Part shown: positions 25,298 through 34,397 of the stretch, piece by piece
Layout: each line of letters opens with the position of its first letter
Numbering within the stretch: the stretch's first letter is position 1
Assembly: GCF_014190805.1 (NCBI RefSeq)
Contig: NZ_JACHVQ010000002.1
Span: forward strand, 682,001 to 746,000
From: Flexivirga oryzae
GTDB taxonomy: Bacteria; Actinomycetota; Actinomycetes; Actinomycetales; Dermatophilaceae
DNA: 64,000 nt
Direction of reading: 5' to 3'
Position numbers and translations under genes: made by a program
The notes under the pieces: generated by a model
Told to the model about the DNA's origin: nothing
The model's database searches: none
Seen by the model: the letters and a program-made list of their open reading frames with translations, nothing else

Positions 25298-26266
25298 ATG
25301 CGTGCGATCACCCTGCCGAGCTTCGGCGACGAGTCCGTGCTCACCCCCACCGACCTGCCGACCCCGGCCATCGGCGACGACGAGGTCCTGGTCGACGTCG
25401 CGGCGGCCGGCGTGAACCGGGCCGACCTGATGCAACGGCAGGGCTTCTACCCACCGCCGAAGGGCGAGTCGGAGATCCCCGGGCTCGAGGTCAGCGGCAC
25501 CATCGCGGCGCTCGGCGACGCGGTGACCGGCTGGTCCGTGGGCGACCGGGTGTGCGCACTGCTCGCCGGCGGCGGGTATGCCGAGCAGGTCGCCGTGCCC
25601 GCGGGCCAGCTGCTACCGGTCCCCGACGACCTCGACCTGGTGGACGCCGCGGCACTGCCGGAGGTCGTCTGCACCGTCTGGTCCAACATCTTCATGACCG
25701 CGCACCTGCAGCCCGAGGAGCTGCTGCTCGTGCACGGCGGTTCCAGCGGCATCGGCACCATGGCGATCCAGCTGGGCAAGGCGTTCCACGCCCGCGTCGC
25801 GGTGACCGCCGGCTCCGCGGAGAAGCTGCAGCGCTGCGCCGAACTGGGCGCCGACATACTCATCAACTACAAGGAGCAGGACTTCGTCGAGATCGTGTCG
25901 GCGGAGGGCGGCGCGGACGTCATCCTCGACGTCATCGGCGCCAAGTACCTCGCCCGCAACATCGCCGCGCTGGCGCCGGACGGCCGGCTGGACATCATCG
26001 GCTTCCAGGGCGGCAACACCGCCGAGCTCGACCTGCGGGCGCTGATGGTCAAGCGCGGATCGATCGTCGTCACGGGCCTACGAGCGCGGGACCGGGCGAA
26101 CAAGGCGAAGGTGGTCGCCCAGGTGCGCGAGCTCGTCTGGCCGTTGCTGGAGGCCGGCACGGTCCGGCCGATCGTGCACGAGAAGCTGCCGCTGGAGCGC
26201 GCCGGCGACGCCCACCGGGTGCTGGCGCAGTCGCAGCACGTCGGCAAGGTCCTGCTCACGGTGTGA
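25298..26266 (+). CDS. NAD(P)H quinone oxidoreductase, PIG3 type
   Basis: A 322-residue zinc-free MDR enzyme. VAAAGVNRADLMQRQGFYPP (about 33-52) is the PIG3/QOR signature. LVHGGSSGIGTMAIQLGKA (about 147-165) is the NADPH-binding motif. FQGGNTAELDLRALMVKRG is conserved in the same subgroup. It should reduce quinones or enones with NADPH in the cytosol. ATG 25298 is the only good start. The gene follows the methyltransferase pseudogene by three bases, so the two were probably one operon with the bpa gene after it. Confidence 0.9.
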   Translation: MRAITLPSFGDESVLTPTDLPTPAIGDDEVLVDVAAAGVNRADLMQRQGFYPPPKGESEIPGLEVSGTIAALGDAVTGWSVGDRVCALLAGGGYAEQVAVPAGQLLPVPDDLDLVDAAALPEVVCTVWSNIFMTAHLQPEELLLVHGGSSGIGTMAIQLGKAFHARVAVTAGSAEKLQRCAELGADILINYKEQDFVEIVSAEGGADVILDVIGAKYLARNIAALAPDGRLDIIGFQGGNTAELDLRALMVKRGSIVVTGLRARDRANKAKVVAQVRELVWPLLEAGTVRPIVHEKLPLERAGDAHRVLAQSQHVGKVLLTV

Positions 26267-26297
26267 GGCGCAGCCCGCATTTGGCAGGATGGGGCAC

Positions 26298-26858
26298 ATG
26301 ACGCCTGACGAGGAGAACCAGGACGACCAGCAGCGGATCGTCGTCGTGACCCAGGACGGCATGGGGGTGGCGTCGCCGCCGAGCGACGACGCGGAGTCCG
26401 ACGGTGAGACGACCGAGGGCACCGTCGAGGAGAACCCCGCCGACCTGGTCGAGCAGCCCGCGAAGGTCATGCGCATCGGGTCGATGATCAAGCAGTTGCT
26501 GGAGGAGGTCCGCAACTCGCCCCTCGACGACGCCGGCCGCCGGCGGCTCGCCGACATCCACAAGCGGTCCATCGGTGAGCTCAGGGAGGGCCTGGCACCC
26601 GAGCTGGTCGAGGAGCTGGACCGCATCGCGCTGCCCTTCACCGACGAGGCGCCGAGTGACGCCGAGCTGCGGATCGCGCAGGCGCAGCTGGTCGGCTGGC
26701 TGGAGGGGCTGTTCCACGGCATACAGACCGCGATCGTGGCGCAGCAGATGGCCGCGCAGGCGCAGTTGCAGGCGATGCGGCGTGGCCTGCCGCCCGGTCA
26801 GGGCGCGCACCCGGTGCCCGCGGACGGGCCGACCGGCCCGACGGGACAGTACCTCTGA
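26298..26858 (+). CDS. bpa: Bacterial proteasome activator Bpa (PafE, DUF2587)
   Basis: A 186-residue protein that forms a dodecameric ring and opens the 20S proteasome without ATP. The central helical domain (about 60-165: MRIGSMIKQLLEEVRNSPLD, ELDRIALPF, AQAQLVGWLEGLFHGIQ) matches the family, with an acidic disordered N-terminus. The protein ends in GQYL, the C-terminal HbYX-like motif that inserts into proteasome alpha pockets. ATG 26298 has AGGATGGGG just upstream; ATG 26289 is an alternative. This implies that the genome encodes a 20S proteasome, not seen in the window. Confidence 0.93.
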   Translation: MTPDEENQDDQQRIVVVTQDGMGVASPPSDDAESDGETTEGTVEENPADLVEQPAKVMRIGSMIKQLLEEVRNSPLDDAGRRRLADIHKRSIGELREGLAPELVEELDRIALPFTDEAPSDAELRIAQAQLVGWLEGLFHGIQTAIVAQQMAAQAQLQAMRRGLPPGQGAHPVPADGPTGPTGQYL

Positions 26859-26932
26859 GCACACGCGCCCACCTGGATCGCTGGCTGCAGCGGCCGGCGG
26901 GCCGAGCCTGGCTGGTCGGCTGCTCGATCTTC

Positions 26933-28027
26933 GTGGTCGTGCGGCTGGTCGGCGCCTGGTGGCTGATGTATGTCGGGCACCGCAACAACCGCTCGGTCCA
27001 CGACATGCTCGCGTCCTGGGACGGGCAGTGGATGCTCGCGCTGGCGCAACACGGCTACGCGGACGTCCCGGTCAGCCTGACCGACGCGCACGGCCAGCAC
27101 ACCGCCGACACGGCCTATGCGTTCTTCCCCGGCTATCCCGGGGTCGTGCACACGGTCAGCTTCCTGGGCATCGGCACGTATGCCGCGGCGATCACGACGA
27201 GCCTGGTCTGCGGCGCGGCCGCGACGGTGGCCGCGTACCGGATCGGCAGCTGGTGCGCGACCCGCAGGTGGCCGACCGGCGATGCGCGGGCCGACCAGGC
27301 CGGGATGCTGATGGCCGTGCTGTTCGCGGCCACCCCGATGAGCATCATGCTGTCGATGGCCTACACGGAGGCGATCTACTGCGCACTCGCCGGCTGGGCG
27401 CTGTGGTTCGTACTCGAAAAACGTTGGACCGCCGCAGGATTCCTCACCGCCTGTGCCGGGCTGACCCGGGCCACGGCGGTTGCGCTGATCGCGGTCGTGG
27501 TGATCGCGGCGTTCGTCGATCGACGCGCGGACGCACGGGCCTGGCTGTGCATCGTCCTCGCGCCGCTCGGCTGGCTGGCCTGGATGGTCGCGGTGGCGGT
27601 GCACACCGGATCGCTCATGGGCTGGTTCGACGTGCAGGGCGACGGCTGGGACACCGGCATCGACTTCGGCCGGGCGACACTCACCTACCTGCGGGACACC
27701 TTCGCCGCCAACCAGACCGCCGGGGACGTGTTCACCGCGTGGGTGATCGTCGCGACCATCGTGCTCGTCGTGCTCAACTTCGTGACACGACTCCCGTGGC
27801 CGGTCGCGCTGTACGGCACCCTAGCCGCCGCGACGGTGCTGCTGTCCACCGGGTTGATGAATTCCCGTGTGCGGCTGCTGCTTCCGGCGTTCGTGCTGCT
27901 GACGCCCGTCGCGCTGGCGCTCGCGCAACGGTCCCGGACGACGCAGTTGACGGTCGCGGCGGCGACGACCGCGGTCAGCGCCTGGTTCGGCGCCTACATG
28001 CTGGGCATCTACCCCTACGCGATCTGA
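26933..28027 (+). CDS. PIG-V-like membrane mannosyltransferase
   Basis: A polytopic protein of at least 364 residues with 8-10 hydrophobic segments. DMLASWDGQWMLALAQHGY resembles the catalytic WD-x-x-x-Y-x-x-IA-x-x-GY block of PIG-V (GPI mannosyltransferase 2) GT-C enzymes, and AYAFFPGYPGVVH and SMAYTEAIYCAL are the next conserved blocks. It probably uses a polyprenyl-phosphate sugar on the outer membrane face. The annotated GTG 26933 cuts into the first membrane helix; no ATG, GTG or TTG exists in frame upstream, so translation may start at CTG 26855, which overlaps the bpa stop (CTGA). Its 3' end overlaps the convergent methyltransferase by 13 bases. Confidence 0.75.
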   Translation: MVVRLVGAWWLMYVGHRNNRSVHDMLASWDGQWMLALAQHGYADVPVSLTDAHGQHTADTAYAFFPGYPGVVHTVSFLGIGTYAAAITTSLVCGAAATVAAYRIGSWCATRRWPTGDARADQAGMLMAVLFAATPMSIMLSMAYTEAIYCALAGWALWFVLEKRWTAAGFLTACAGLTRATAVALIAVVVIAAFVDRRADARAWLCIVLAPLGWLAWMVAVAVHTGSLMGWFDVQGDGWDTGIDFGRATLTYLRDTFAANQTAGDVFTAWVIVATIVLVVLNFVTRLPWPVALYGTLAAATVLLSTGLMNSRVRLLLPAFVLLTPVALALAQRSRTTQLTVAAATTAVSAWFGAYMLGIYPYAI

Positions 28028-28788
28028 GACGTGCCGACCCTGCGCGCGAGATGCAGGGTGAGATCTGCGCGCAGCTCGACCGCGTCGGGCAGCGCCGCAG
28101 CGACGGCGGCGAACACCGCGCCCCGGTCAGCCTCGTCCAGCATCAGGTAGGCCGAGACCGTCGACAGGTAGCCGATCCAGTCCTCCGTCGCCACCTCGAA
28201 GCGTTGCTCGATCGTCGTCTCCCGAACATCGGTGAATCGCGGATCGCCGACGAGCTCGCTTGCCGGCCAGCGCATCCCGTCTTCGGTTGACTCGACCGGA
28301 CCTGCTGGGGAGTCATCGACCAGCCACGGCCGCTGCGCATCCTCCATCGCCTCCTCGAGTGCCGGGTCGGCCAGGTACGGCGCACCGCCGAAGTTCGCGA
28401 AGACCCCGCCCGGACGGAGCAACCGCGCGATCCGGTCCCAGCGGCCGTCGGGAGCGGTCCAGTGCAGGGCAGCGGCCGCCACGACGAGGTCGAAGGGCCC
28501 GAGCCGCGGCAGCTGCTCGAGTGCTGCGGCGACCGTCGTGGTCTCGGGAACCGCCGCCGCCAGCTGCTGCAGCATCGCCTCGTCCGGATCGCTCGCGGTG
28601 ACCGCGATCCCGTGTCGGGCAAGGACTCTCGTCGCCTTCCCGGTGCCGGCACCCAGCTCCAGCGCGGTCCGCACCGGTCCGTCGGCATACTCGAGGATCA
28701 GTTGCACCAGCACATCGGGATATTCCGGTCGGTACCTCTCGTAGGCCGCAGCCATCACACCGAAACTCCGCGACCGTTCCCTCGCCAT
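28015..28788 (-). CDS. Class I SAM-dependent methyltransferase
   Basis: A 257-residue methyltransferase. The start FGVMAAAYERYRPEYP is typical of the trans-aconitate/type-11 group. Motif I is ALELGAGTGKATRVLARHG (about 41-59). FDLVVAAAALHWTAPDGRWD (about 97-116) and IARLLRPGGVFANFGG follow. The C-terminal part (WIGYLSTVSAYLMLDEADR) is an acceptor domain seen in YcgJ-like enzymes. ATG 28788 is chosen; upstream residues from 28824 look non-conserved. Acceptor unknown. It converges on the mannosyltransferase gene. Confidence 0.86.
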   Translation of the reverse strand: MARERSRSFGVMAAAYERYRPEYPDVLVQLILEYADGPVRTALELGAGTGKATRVLARHGIAVTASDPDEAMLQQLAAAVPETTTVAAALEQLPRLGPFDLVVAAAALHWTAPDGRWDRIARLLRPGGVFANFGGAPYLADPALEEAMEDAQRPWLVDDSPAGPVESTEDGMRWPASELVGDPRFTDVRETTIEQRFEVATEDWIGYLSTVSAYLMLDEADRGAVFAAVAAALPDAVELRADLTLHLARRVGTSQIA

Positions 28789-28868
28789 ACCCTCGACTAT
28801 CCCGATGCGCGCGACCTGCGGCAATCCATTTGTGCGCCGGATCTGCCTCGGCGGCTTATGCTCCCGGG

Positions 28869-29612
28869 GTGCGTGGTCAGGGGAACAACCCGGTGTTCGA
28901 CCGGCTCTTTCGGCGTGCGGCGCCGGTCATCGTCAACGGCGCACACGAGCGGGACCAGCCGCCGCAGGACGGCGGTCGCTGGCCGGTGTCGGTCGTCGCG
29001 ACCGGTGCGCCCGACTCCTTCCGCACCCTGCTGCACGAGCACCTCACCGAGCTCGTGGAGTATGCCGGGCCGGGCCACTTCATGACGGGACGGCCCGAGG
29101 CCTCGCACATCACGGTGCGTGCACTGGAGCCGTACCGGCAGGCCGCCGACAAGGATGACCTGATCGTGGGTGACTGGGTGGACGCCATGAAGCGCACGGC
29201 GGCCGACACACCGACCTGCGAGCTCACCTGCACCGGGCTGACGCTGACCACGGGCGGTGTGCTCGCCCAGCTCGAGCCGCATGACGCGACGCCGTGGGAG
29301 CTGCTCGACCGGTTCCGTGCGGAGCTGGGCGACCTGGCGTGGTTCGAGGACCAGTGGATGAAGCGAAACATCTGGTACTCCAGCATCATTCACTTCGCTG
29401 CCGACATCCGAGACCCGCACGGTCTGGTCGACTGGGTCGCCGGGCACCGGCGGTTCGCCGACCCCATGACGGTCCGCCTCACCGGCCTGGACCTGGTGCG
29501 GTTCCGTCACACGGTCGTGCCGGACACGCACGAGCAGTACATGGGGCCGCGCACCTGGTACTCCGTCGAGTTCGCGGACACGGCCGGGGACCCGCGGGAC
29601 GCCGGTAGGTGA
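28869..29612 (+). CDS. 2H phosphoesterase/2'-5' RNA ligase-like protein
   Basis: About 247 residues with no close named family that I recognise. Two motifs suggest the 2H fold: SHITVRALE (about 79-87, an H-x-T motif) and SIIHFAADI (about 166-174), spaced as in two-His phosphoesterases. WFEDQWMKRNIWYSS before the second motif is well ordered. Such enzymes hydrolyse 2',3'-cyclic phosphates on RNA or nucleotides. The second motif reads H-F-A, which lacks the usual Thr/Ser, so activity is uncertain. GTG 28869 is chosen; an in-frame start at 28830 would add 13 residues. It is followed by the convergent Nudix gene. Confidence 0.6.
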   Translation: MRGQGNNPVFDRLFRRAAPVIVNGAHERDQPPQDGGRWPVSVVATGAPDSFRTLLHEHLTELVEYAGPGHFMTGRPEASHITVRALEPYRQAADKDDLIVGDWVDAMKRTAADTPTCELTCTGLTLTTGGVLAQLEPHDATPWELLDRFRAELGDLAWFEDQWMKRNIWYSSIIHFAADIRDPHGLVDWVAGHRRFADPMTVRLTGLDLVRFRHTVVPDTHEQYMGPRTWYSVEFADTAGDPRDAGR

Positions 29613-29625
29613 CCACGCGGTGCGA

Positions 29626-30150
29626 TTACCCGCCCACCGCGTCGTCCGGCGACGTCAGCACCGCACCCACGCGCGGCTGCCGGTGCGCCGCCTCGAGCGC
29701 ATCCAGGATCCGCTGGGTCGCGTTGTCGACGTCGTTCCACTGGTCGGCCGGCAGCCACTCGTACGACGTGGCCTCGCTCGCGACGTGCACGGTGGGCTCG
29801 GTGTCACACACCACCCGGAAGATGACGTCGATGTGCCGGACCGTCGTCTCGAAGGTCGTCGCGGCGACATCACCGGGATCGATGCGGATCCCGGTCTCCT
29901 CCAGGACCTCTCGGACGACGGCGGTCGCGGGGTGCTCGCCCTTCTCGACCATGCCGCCGGGCAGGCTGACGCCCTTGCGGTGGGTCTGCCGCAGCGCGAG
30001 CAGTTTCCCGTCGTACTCGATGAGTGCGATGGCGCCCATCGTGAACGTCGGTGAGATCAGCCGGACGGCCGGCCAGACGAGGCGCATGGGGCTGACGCGG
30101 AAGACCAGCAACGCCAGTTTCCGCACCGGCCCGGGGTGCTCGTGCGACAT
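29626..30150 (-). CDS. Nudix hydrolase
   Basis: A 174-residue Nudix protein. The Nudix box is complete: GGMVEKGEHPATAVV followed by REVLEETGI (G-x5-E-x7-R-E-V-x-E-E-x-G-I, about residues 64-87), giving the Mg-binding glutamates. The N-terminal 35 residues are basic and hydrophobic (VRKLALLVFRVSPMRLVWPA) and may associate with the membrane. ATG 30150 overlaps the stop of the FAD dehydrogenase by one base (TGATG), so the genes are co-translated. The nucleotide substrate is unknown. Confidence 0.9.
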   Translation of the reverse strand: MSHEHPGPVRKLALLVFRVSPMRLVWPAVRLISPTFTMGAIALIEYDGKLLALRQTHRKGVSLPGGMVEKGEHPATAVVREVLEETGIRIDPGDVAATTFETTVRHIDVIFRVVCDTEPTVHVASEATSYEWLPADQWNDVDNATQRILDALEAAHRQPRVGAVLTSPDDAVGG

Positions 30151-31817
30151 CAACCGACCTGTGCCGCCGCGGCACGCCCTGCTGCTCGCCCGGAGAAGAT
30201 GCACCCGCCGAGGAACGTGCCTTCCAGCGAGTTGTACCCGTGCACGCCGCCGCCGCCGAAACCGGCGGCCTCCCCGGCGGCGAACAGCCCTTCGACCGGG
30301 TCACCGTTCGGACCGAGCACCCGGGACTGCAGGTCGGTCTGCAGTCCCCCCAAGGACTTTCGCGTGAGAATGTGAAGTTTCACGCCGATCAGCGGACCCG
30401 CCTCCGGGTCCAGGATCCGGTGCGGTTTCGCGACCCGGATCAGCCGGTCACCGCGATAGCGGCGCGCACCACGGACCGCGGTGATCTGCGCGTCCTTGCT
30501 GAACGGGTTGGCGACCTCACGGTCACGCGCCGCGATCTGCCGCTCGATCTCCGCCGGTTCGAGCAGCGGCTCCGGCGTCAGGGCGTTCATCCGGTCGACC
30601 AGCGTCGAAATATCTTCAGCCACAACGAAATCCGCGCCCTTCTGCTTGAACGCCTCGACCGGCCCCGGTGCACCCTTGCGTACCCGCGACGCCAGTAGCT
30701 TCAGGTCCTTGTTGGTGATGTCCGGGTTCTGCTCCGACCCGGAGAGCGCGAACTCCTTCTCGATGATCTTCTGCGTGACGACGAACCACGAGTGGTCGTA
30801 CGGCGCCAACTCGGGTGTGGTCCGCAGGTAGCGCAGCGTGCCCAACGTGTCGAAGCCCGGCAGGTATGGCGCAGGAAGCCGACGTCCCAACGCGTCGAAC
30901 CACATCGGCGACGGCCCGGGCAGGATCCGGATCGCGTGCTGTGGCCACACCGGCGCCCAGTTCCTGATGCCTTCGACGTAATGCCACATGCGGTCCCTGT
31001 TGACCGTGCGTGCTCCCGCCTGTTCGGCGATCTCGATCATCCGGCCGTCGACGTATGCCGGGACACCGGTGATCATCTCGCGCGGCGCGGTGCCCAGCCG
31101 GGTCGGCCACCACTTGCGCACCAGGTCGTGGTTGCCGCCGATGCCTCCGCTGCTCACGATCACCGCCTGCGCGGTCAGCTCGAACTCCCCGACCTCTTCG
31201 CGGGAGGACTGCGCACCGCGAACAGCGTTGTCCCCGAACAGGATCCGGCCGCGGACCCCGGTCACGGCGGCGCCGTCCCGGATGAGTTCGTCGACCCGGT
31301 GCCGGTGCAGCAGGCGCACCTGCCCGGACTCGGAGGCCGCGACCGCAGCGTCCGCGAACGGCTTGACCACACCGGTCCCGGTCCCCCACGTGATGTGGAA
31401 GCGCGGCACCGAGTTGCCGTGTCCGTCCGCGCGTCCGTCGCCGCGCTCGGCCCAGCCGACGATCGCCAGCCAGCCCATGCCGCGTTCCTTGAGCCAGGAG
31501 CGCTTCTCGCCCGCCGCGAACTCGACGTAGGCGCGAGCCCACTTGCGCGCCCAGGTGTCCTCGTCGACCAGCCGGTCGAAGGCGGCGCTGCCCTGCCAGT
31601 CCTGCCAGGCGAGCTCGACCGAGTCCTTGATCCCCATCCGCCGCTGCTCGGGCGAGTCGACGAAGAACAGCCCGCCGAAGGACCACCACGCCTGGCCACC
31701 GAGGTTGGCGGCGCTCTCCTGGTCGACGATCACCACCCGCTTCCCGGCCGCGATCAGCTCGCCCGCGGCGACCAGCCCGGCGAGACCGGCTCCGACGATG
31801 ATGACGTCAGCGTCCAT
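30150..31817 (-). CDS. FAD-binding dehydrogenase (fumarate reductase/KstD-like)
   Basis: A 555-residue flavoprotein. The FAD site is VIIVGAGLAGLVAAGELIAAG at residues 5-25 with VVIVDQE following. EVGEFELTAQAVIVSSGGIGG (about 210-230) and GLFAAGEAAGFGGGGVHGYN near the C-terminus are the closing blocks of the FAD_binding_2 family. The group includes fumarate reductases, 3-ketosteroid dehydrogenases and putative FAD dehydrogenases; this subgroup, with AWWSFGGLFFVDSPEQRR, is widespread in actinobacteria and uncharacterised. ATG 31817. It is first in an operon with the Nudix gene. Confidence 0.88.
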   Translation of the reverse strand: MDADVIIVGAGLAGLVAAGELIAAGKRVVIVDQESAANLGGQAWWSFGGLFFVDSPEQRRMGIKDSVELAWQDWQGSAAFDRLVDEDTWARKWARAYVEFAAGEKRSWLKERGMGWLAIVGWAERGDGRADGHGNSVPRFHITWGTGTGVVKPFADAAVAASESGQVRLLHRHRVDELIRDGAAVTGVRGRILFGDNAVRGAQSSREEVGEFELTAQAVIVSSGGIGGNHDLVRKWWPTRLGTAPREMITGVPAYVDGRMIEIAEQAGARTVNRDRMWHYVEGIRNWAPVWPQHAIRILPGPSPMWFDALGRRLPAPYLPGFDTLGTLRYLRTTPELAPYDHSWFVVTQKIIEKEFALSGSEQNPDITNKDLKLLASRVRKGAPGPVEAFKQKGADFVVAEDISTLVDRMNALTPEPLLEPAEIERQIAARDREVANPFSKDAQITAVRGARRYRGDRLIRVAKPHRILDPEAGPLIGVKLHILTRKSLGGLQTDLQSRVLGPNGDPVEGLFAAGEAAGFGGGGVHGYNSLEGTFLGGCIFSGRAAGRAAAAQVG

Positions 31818-31907
31818 GGGGGTGTGGCCACCTTTCGAAGTTGCGAGCCCCCTTAACCTACCTGCCGGTATCGATCACCGGGCGGCGTCGTGTTGTTGAC
31901 TGGGCGC

Positions 31908-32711
31908 ATGGCAGCCGACGACTTCGACACCACGGTCGAGCAGTTGTATGGCGCGCCGGCCGCGCAGTTCGTCGCCACCCGCGACGCAGCGGTCAAGCGG
32001 GCCCGCGCGGCGGGTGACCGCGAGCTGGCCGATCGGATCAAGCAGTTGCGGCGCCCCACCGCCGCAGCCGCGGTGCTCAACCGGTATCTGCGCGGCGGTG
32101 ACACGGACGACCTGGACGCACTGATCGAGCTCGGCGAGAAGCTCCGGGCTGCGCAGCGCGAGCTGGACGTCCCGGCCATGCGAGAGCTCGGCGCGGAACG
32201 GACGCCGCTCATCGCGGCGGTCGTGGTCGCCGTCGAGGCGGTGGCGCCGGACGAGCTGACCGCGACGGTTCGTGAGCAGCTGAGCCAGACGCTGACCGCG
32301 GCGGTGGCGGACGCCGACGCCGCGCGTGCGGTGCGCAGTGGCCACCTGGTGGCTGCCCTGAGCTACAGCGGGTTCGGGGAGGTGGACCTGCGTGACGCCG
32401 TCGCGGTGCCGCTGGCCAGGCGCACCGAAGACGCCGGGGGCCACACCGACACCAGCCCGGAGGCACCGGCGCAGGAGGATCGCGCAAAAGCCGCGGCGGA
32501 GCAGCACCTGGCGGAGCGGCTCGCCATACTGACCAGGGCCCAGCAGGCGGAGGAGTCGGCGCAGCAGTCGGCGCAACTGGCCGACCGCGCACTCGCCGCG
32601 GCTCGTCGCACGGCGCAGAACTCCCGCGCCCGCGCCACGGAGGCGAGCGCCGCCCGTGCGGCGGCGGAGGCCGAGGTCGCCGAGGCGCGCGCCCGGGTCA
32701 GGCGTTCGTGA
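31908..32711 (+). CDS. Conserved actinobacterial coiled-coil protein of unknown function
   Basis: A 267-residue protein. The N-terminal two-thirds (EQLYGAPAAQFVATRDAAVK, ELADRIKQLRRPTAAAAVLN) is a helical block I have seen annotated only as hypothetical in actinobacteria. The C-terminal third is a charged Ala/Glu/Arg coiled coil (RAQQAEESAQQSAQLADRAL and on). No signal peptide or membrane segment, so cytosolic. ATG 31908 is preferred. Its end overlaps the convergent lipoprotein gene by 14 bases. Confidence 0.7.
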   Translation: MAADDFDTTVEQLYGAPAAQFVATRDAAVKRARAAGDRELADRIKQLRRPTAAAAVLNRYLRGGDTDDLDALIELGEKLRAAQRELDVPAMRELGAERTPLIAAVVVAVEAVAPDELTATVREQLSQTLTAAVADADAARAVRSGHLVAALSYSGFGEVDLRDAVAVPLARRTEDAGGHTDTSPEAPAQEDRAKAAAEQHLAERLAILTRAQQAEESAQQSAQLADRALAAARRTAQNSRARATEASAARAAAEAEVAEARARVRRS

Positions 32712-33354
32712 TCAGCTTCTGGCAGTAGCTGCGCAGCGTCCCGGAGTCCTTGTTGTAGGCCGTCGTGGTCACGCTCTTGCCGTCGAACTGCGCCTTCGCC
32801 ATCACGTCCAGGTCGGTCGCGACAGCCTTCACCCGGGTCTCGAAGCCCTTGTCCTGCGACGTGGCCGGCAGCTTGCGCAGGTTGTCCGCCGTGGTCTGGA
32901 AGTTCTTCGCCGCGGCGTCCAGTTTGCTCTTGGACTGGGAGGTGACCGCGGCGTTCCACTGGGTGATCGCGGAGTTGCTGTCCTTGTTGGCCGTCAGGCA
33001 GGCGCCGACCGGGTCGGCCTTCACCGACGGCTTGCTCGTGGCCGGCTTCGCGCTCTTGCTGCTCTTGCCGCTGGTGGACGCCGACGGGCTGGACGCCTTG
33101 GAGCTGGACGCCTTCGCGCTGGAGGACAGCGGGCTCTGCGCGGAGGAGGACGCCGACGGGTGCAGGACCGATCGGCTGACCGACGGGGTGCTGCTCGGGG
33201 TGGTGGAGGTGACCGTCAGCGTGCTCTTGGTCGTCAGACCGCTGCTGGACGAAGCGCCCGTCGAGCCGCTGCTGGAGCAGGCGCTCAGCGTGACGAGACC
33301 GCATGCGGCGACGGCGACCACGCCGGCTCCGGAGAGGACCTTCGGTTTGCTCAT
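32698..33354 (-). CDS. Ser-rich lipoprotein of unknown function
   Basis: A 218-residue exported protein. The signal (MSKPKVLSGAGVVAVAACGL) ends in the lipobox TLSAC. About 90 residues of Ser/Thr/Ala/Lys low-complexity linker follow, then a helical domain with a probable disulphide (GACLTANKDS and RSYCQKLI). This layout resembles cell-wall-spanning lipoproteins. ATG 33354 is chosen; an upstream in-frame start at 33390 adds 12 residues with no signal features. No function can be assigned. Confidence 0.7.
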   Translation of the reverse strand: MSKPKVLSGAGVVAVAACGLVTLSACSSSGSTGASSSSGLTTKSTLTVTSTTPSSTPSVSRSVLHPSASSSAQSPLSSSAKASSSKASSPSASTSGKSSKSAKPATSKPSVKADPVGACLTANKDSNSAITQWNAAVTSQSKSKLDAAAKNFQTTADNLRKLPATSQDKGFETRVKAVATDLDVMAKAQFDGKSVTTTAYNKDSGTLRSYCQKLITNA

Positions 33355-33405
33355 GCCGTAAACCATGCCGGTCGATTTCGGTTGCACCAAATCGCGTGAC
33401 CCTCG

Positions 33406-34341
33406 TCACGCACTGCGCGCCAGGGTCAGTTTGCGCATCATCGCCGACTGGCCATCCATCCAGGTCAGCACCTCGTCGGCGACCCAGTCTGGGTAGTCGA
33501 GCATGGGTGTGTGCCCCTTGTCGGCGCCCTCGACATACGACCAGTGCGGGTGCGCGGCGGCCAGCGACCGGGCCGTGCCGACATGGATCAGCCGGTCGAG
33601 CGCACCGTGGATCAGCAGCACCGGCTGCAGGATCCGGTCCATCGTCGCCGCGTAGCGATCCCGCCGGAACAGCTGCCACAGCAGCGATCGGGTGGCGGCG
33701 AGGTGTTGCGCGTCGGCCTGCGCGATCCGGTCACGGCGCTGCAGCGTGTCCTCCAGGTGCTGCAGCCGCAGTTGCTCGCTGATCCGGTCGGCGTTGCTGG
33801 TCACCAGGCGCATGGTGAAGTCGACCTGCTGCTCCAAAGTCACGCGTTCGCTCTGCCGGGCCAGGAAACGCGGGCCGAGCACCGGCAGCGACTCGATGCC
33901 GAACCCGGCGAGAACGAGCGGGTGCGGTCTGCTCACCGGGGTCGGGGGTATGGCGGGGTCGATCAGCACGGCGCCGGCGACGGCCCTCTTGTCCAGGGCC
34001 GCGAGCTGCGCGGTGAGCAGGCCGCCCATCGAGTTACCGATCACGACGGCGGGTCGGCCGTCACATGCGCTGTGCACGAAACGCTGCAGCAGCTGCAGGT
34101 TGGCCGGCATACTCGCCTGTTCGGGCGGCACGTCGGTGAGCCCGTGGCCACCCAGGTCCAGCGCGACCACCCGGCCGCGTTCGGCGAGCAACGGCATGAC
34201 ATCGGCCCAGTTGGCCCAGGACCCGCCCAGGCCGTGCACGAGCACGAACCGCGGCCCGTCCTTGGGGCCGTCCTCGGTCACGTAGTGGACGCGGGTGCCG
34301 TCCAGGTCGACATAACGCTCGCGCAGCTTGGCAGTCGTCAC
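33406..34341 (-). CDS. Alpha/beta-fold hydrolase
   Basis: A 311-residue hydrolase. The oxyanion region is FVLVHGLGGSWANW, the nucleophile elbow VIGNSMGGLL (G-x-S-x-G). The acid lies in LIHGALDRLIHVG and the catalytic His in GADKGHTPMLDYP. A helical cap (about 140-230) lies between. Substrates range from esters to epoxides and cannot be read from sequence. GTG 34341 gives the conserved start (MTTAKLRERYVDLDG); ATG 34383 would add 14 residues. It lies next to the PucR regulator on the same strand. Confidence 0.85.
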   Translation of the reverse strand: MTTAKLRERYVDLDGTRVHYVTEDGPKDGPRFVLVHGLGGSWANWADVMPLLAERGRVVALDLGGHGLTDVPPEQASMPANLQLLQRFVHSACDGRPAVVIGNSMGGLLTAQLAALDKRAVAGAVLIDPAIPPTPVSRPHPLVLAGFGIESLPVLGPRFLARQSERVTLEQQVDFTMRLVTSNADRISEQLRLQHLEDTLQRRDRIAQADAQHLAATRSLLWQLFRRDRYAATMDRILQPVLLIHGALDRLIHVGTARSLAAAHPHWSYVEGADKGHTPMLDYPDWVADEVLTWMDGQSAMMRKLTLARSA

Positions 34342-34397
34342 GGTCGTCCAACCTATAGACCGCGGGGTGACCGTGTAACGCATGCGGTCAAGATCGC

